Source: an uncultured Lachnospiraceae bacterium
GTDB taxonomy: Bacteria; Bacillota; Clostridia; Lachnospirales; Lachnospiraceae
Length of the DNA: 6,859 nucleotides
Assembly (NCBI GenBank): GCA_902797015.1
Contig: CADBRG010000285.1
Span: 1-6,859, forward strand
Direction: 5' to 3'
Shown here piece by piece: positions 5,638 through 6,859 of the stretch. The notes below the pieces were generated by a model. The model ran no database searches. It was given only the letters and a program-made list of their open reading frames with translations, and had not been told where the DNA came from. Made by a program: the position numbers and the translations under genes. The first letter of the stretch is position 1; each line of letters begins with the position of its first letter.

Positions 5638-6040
5638 CAGACCTGTATTTTCTTTGCCATTCTGTTCTCTGTTTCCGCCATACTTTTTTTCGGCATTTCG
5701 GACAGTATTTTGTTTTATTACCACGAGGAAAAATAGCTGTGCCACAAACAACACATCTTTTACATTCTGTATCCTTAATTACATCCACATACAATGACGG
5801 ATCCTGTGGCAGAACCGCATGGTTAAACCAGCGGCAGATAATGTGATTCGATATCATCTGCGGACAGACACATCCCCTTCCTCCGTTAAGCAAAAAACAC
5901 TCTCCGAGCTCCGCATTAAAATTACAGCATTCCTTTCGGATCAGTTTTTTCACCTTCAACAGTTGCTCTGATGTCAGGCTGTATAGTTCTCCTCTTTCAT
6001 TTTCCGATATTGGCGGGAGCATTTTCAAAAAATTATTCAC
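5624..6040 (-). CDS. Cysteine-rich VLP-type protein of conjugative elements
   Basis: A 138-residue cytoplasmic protein with 11 Cys residues, matching the Cys_rich_VLP family (as I know it) found beside coupling-protein genes in clostridial conjugative elements. Visible hallmarks are LTSEQLLKVKKLIRKECCN (about 22-40), GCVCPQ (56-61), CRWFNHAVLP with the family-naming Val-Leu-Pro at 76-78, a zinc-ribbon-like C96-x2-C99 paired with C113-x2-C116, and a basic tail (RKQRTEWQRKYRS) likely to touch nucleic acid. Its exact role is unknown. The start is GTG at 6040, with GGGAG 9 bases before it and an in-frame stop just upstream. An ATG at 6022 has no ribosome binding site. It begins 31 bases after the coupling-protein stop, hence the same operon. 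Its stop codon lies inside one arm of the 15-bp inverted repeat. Confidence 0.9.
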   Translation of the reverse strand: MNNFLKMLPPISENERGELYSLTSEQLLKVKKLIRKECCNFNAELGECFLLNGGRGCVCPQMISNHIICRWFNHAVLPQDPSLYVDVIKDTECKRCVVCGTAIFPRGNKTKYCPKCRKKVWRKQRTEWQRKYRSVVEK

Positions 6041-6071
6041 GCACTTTCACTCCCTTCGTTTTCACAAGCAG

Positions 6072-6859
6072 CTAACTGACATTCTCACCAAGTTCAACCA
6101 CTTCAAAAGTCTCCTCTGACTTAAGCTTCATCTTCCGATGTACGAACTTTTCCACGTCAAACGTGTTCCGCTTATCGTATCCGGCAGTCAGCTTATAGTT
6201 CGGATGTTTGGTCAGATCATACTTCTTTGACAAAAACGGCCGTACGCCTCGAAGCTGCAGGATGCATTTGCTCCCATCCAGGACTGCCAGCTCATCCACA
6301 CTCATCAGTTCATGTCCAAGCTTCTGATAATTCAGACTCCCGGACTTCTCCCTTCCTCTGGTTTCTCCGGTGTTAAACGTATCGATTGTTTCCTTTCCCA
6401 ACGCCTGATTCAACTCTTTCAATGTTGTGGGTTCTGAACCGCCCAGAAATATCCTGGAATCCATGTTTCCGATGATGGTATCTGCGTTGTCCTTATAGAT
6501 CGCCTTTAACTGACTTTGCGCCTGAAGCACAAGACAGGCCGAAATCTCGCGGCTTCTAATCGTTGCGACAAGCTTTTCCAGGTTCGGAATCTGTCCGATA
6601 TTCGCCGCCTCGTCAATTAGACATCGCACATGCACCGGCAGTCTGCCACCATATACATCATCTGCCTTTTCGCACAGCAGATTGAAAAGCTGTGTGTAGA
6701 TCAGACTGATCAAAAAATTAAAAGTCGGATCCGTATCGCTCATAACCAGGAACAATGCTGTCCGCCTGTCTCCGATCTTATCCAGTTCCAGTTCGTCATA
6801 AGATGTGATCTCACGCAATTCTCCAATATCAAACGGAGCCAGTCTGGCACCGCAGCTGA
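6072..6859 (-). CDS. VirD4/TraG-family type IV secretion coupling protein, C-terminal part
   Basis: The coupling ATPase links the DNA-relaxase complex to the conjugative secretion channel at the inner membrane. 261 residues are visible and the frame is open to the window edge, beginning SCGARLAPFDIGELRE, so the true start lies outside. The N-terminal membrane anchor and Walker A loop are therefore not visible. Present are the stretch TALFLVMSDTDPTFNFL, a Walker B-like CLIDEAANIG at visible residues 79-88, the TIRSREISACLVLQAQSQLK segment, and the C-terminal GKCILQLRGVRPF and FDVEKF blocks. These match the CD1115-like coupling proteins of clostridial elements, normally around 550-600 residues. 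The Walker B region reads DEAANIG where homologues I recall usually have DEFANIG. A TTG at 6818 is not the true start, because coding continues upstream of it. Confidence 0.93.
   Translation of the reverse strand, partial: SCGARLAPFDIGELREITSYDELELDKIGDRRTALFLVMSDTDPTFNFLISLIYTQLFNLLCEKADDVYGGRLPVHVRCLIDEAANIGQIPNLEKLVATIRSREISACLVLQAQSQLKAIYKDNADTIIGNMDSRIFLGGSEPTTLKELNQALGKETIDTFNTGETRGREKSGSLNYQKLGHELMSVDELAVLDGSKCILQLRGVRPFLSKKYDLTKHPNYKLTAGYDKRNTFDVEKFVHRKMKLKSEETFEVVELGENVS

Noticed and set aside
1..6859. CRISPR array, tRNA or rRNA genes
   Set aside because: No regularly spaced repeats and no recognisable tRNA or rRNA sequence were seen on either strand.

Overview
The window reads as a Gram-positive gut clostridium, most likely Lachnospiraceae-like. 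The reasons are strong AGGAGG-type ribosome binding sites, a 58-residue protein of the DUF4250 type, a clostridial-type lipoprotein, and a coupling protein and cysteine-rich VLP protein of the kind carried by clostridial integrative conjugative elements. This placement rests on recognised protein patterns and not on a database search. Every gene I can support lies on the minus strand, so transcription runs from high to low coordinates.

Right part (about 6859 to 5624): the C-terminal 261 residues of a VirD4/TraG-type coupling ATPase, cut by the window edge, are followed 31 bases later by a Cys_rich_VLP-type zinc-ribbon protein. This is conjugation machinery. The genes that commonly follow in clostridial elements (Maff2-like, VirB6-, PrgI- and VirB4-like) are absent. 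Instead there is a structured non-coding stretch (5364-5623) containing most of a perfect 15-bp inverted repeat pair enclosing 86 bases, a smaller hairpin and a near-palindrome. The module therefore seems to end or be broken here.

Middle part (5363 to 3711): two tightly spaced small genes of unknown function (147 and 72 residues) with good ribosome binding sites, a secreted lipoprotein (178 residues), and a DUF4250-type small protein (58 residues) with its own intrinsic terminator.

Left part (3537 to 1): a 12-TM-like GntP/CitM-type organic-anion permease, then an OmpR/PhoB-family response regulator, then its sensor histidine kinase with a 1-base gap (C-terminus cut by the window edge). A 17-bp stem with G-U wobbles on the minus-strand RNA separates the permease from a near-consensus promoter for the regulator.

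The main functional inference is that the permease promoter carries TTCACA-N5-TTCACA with an 11-bp period, just upstream of an extended -10 element. That is the classical layout of an OmpR/PhoB-family operator. The two-component system encoded next door is the obvious candidate to control the permease, perhaps in response to its substrate. I found no rRNA, tRNA, CRISPR array or intact insertion sequence.
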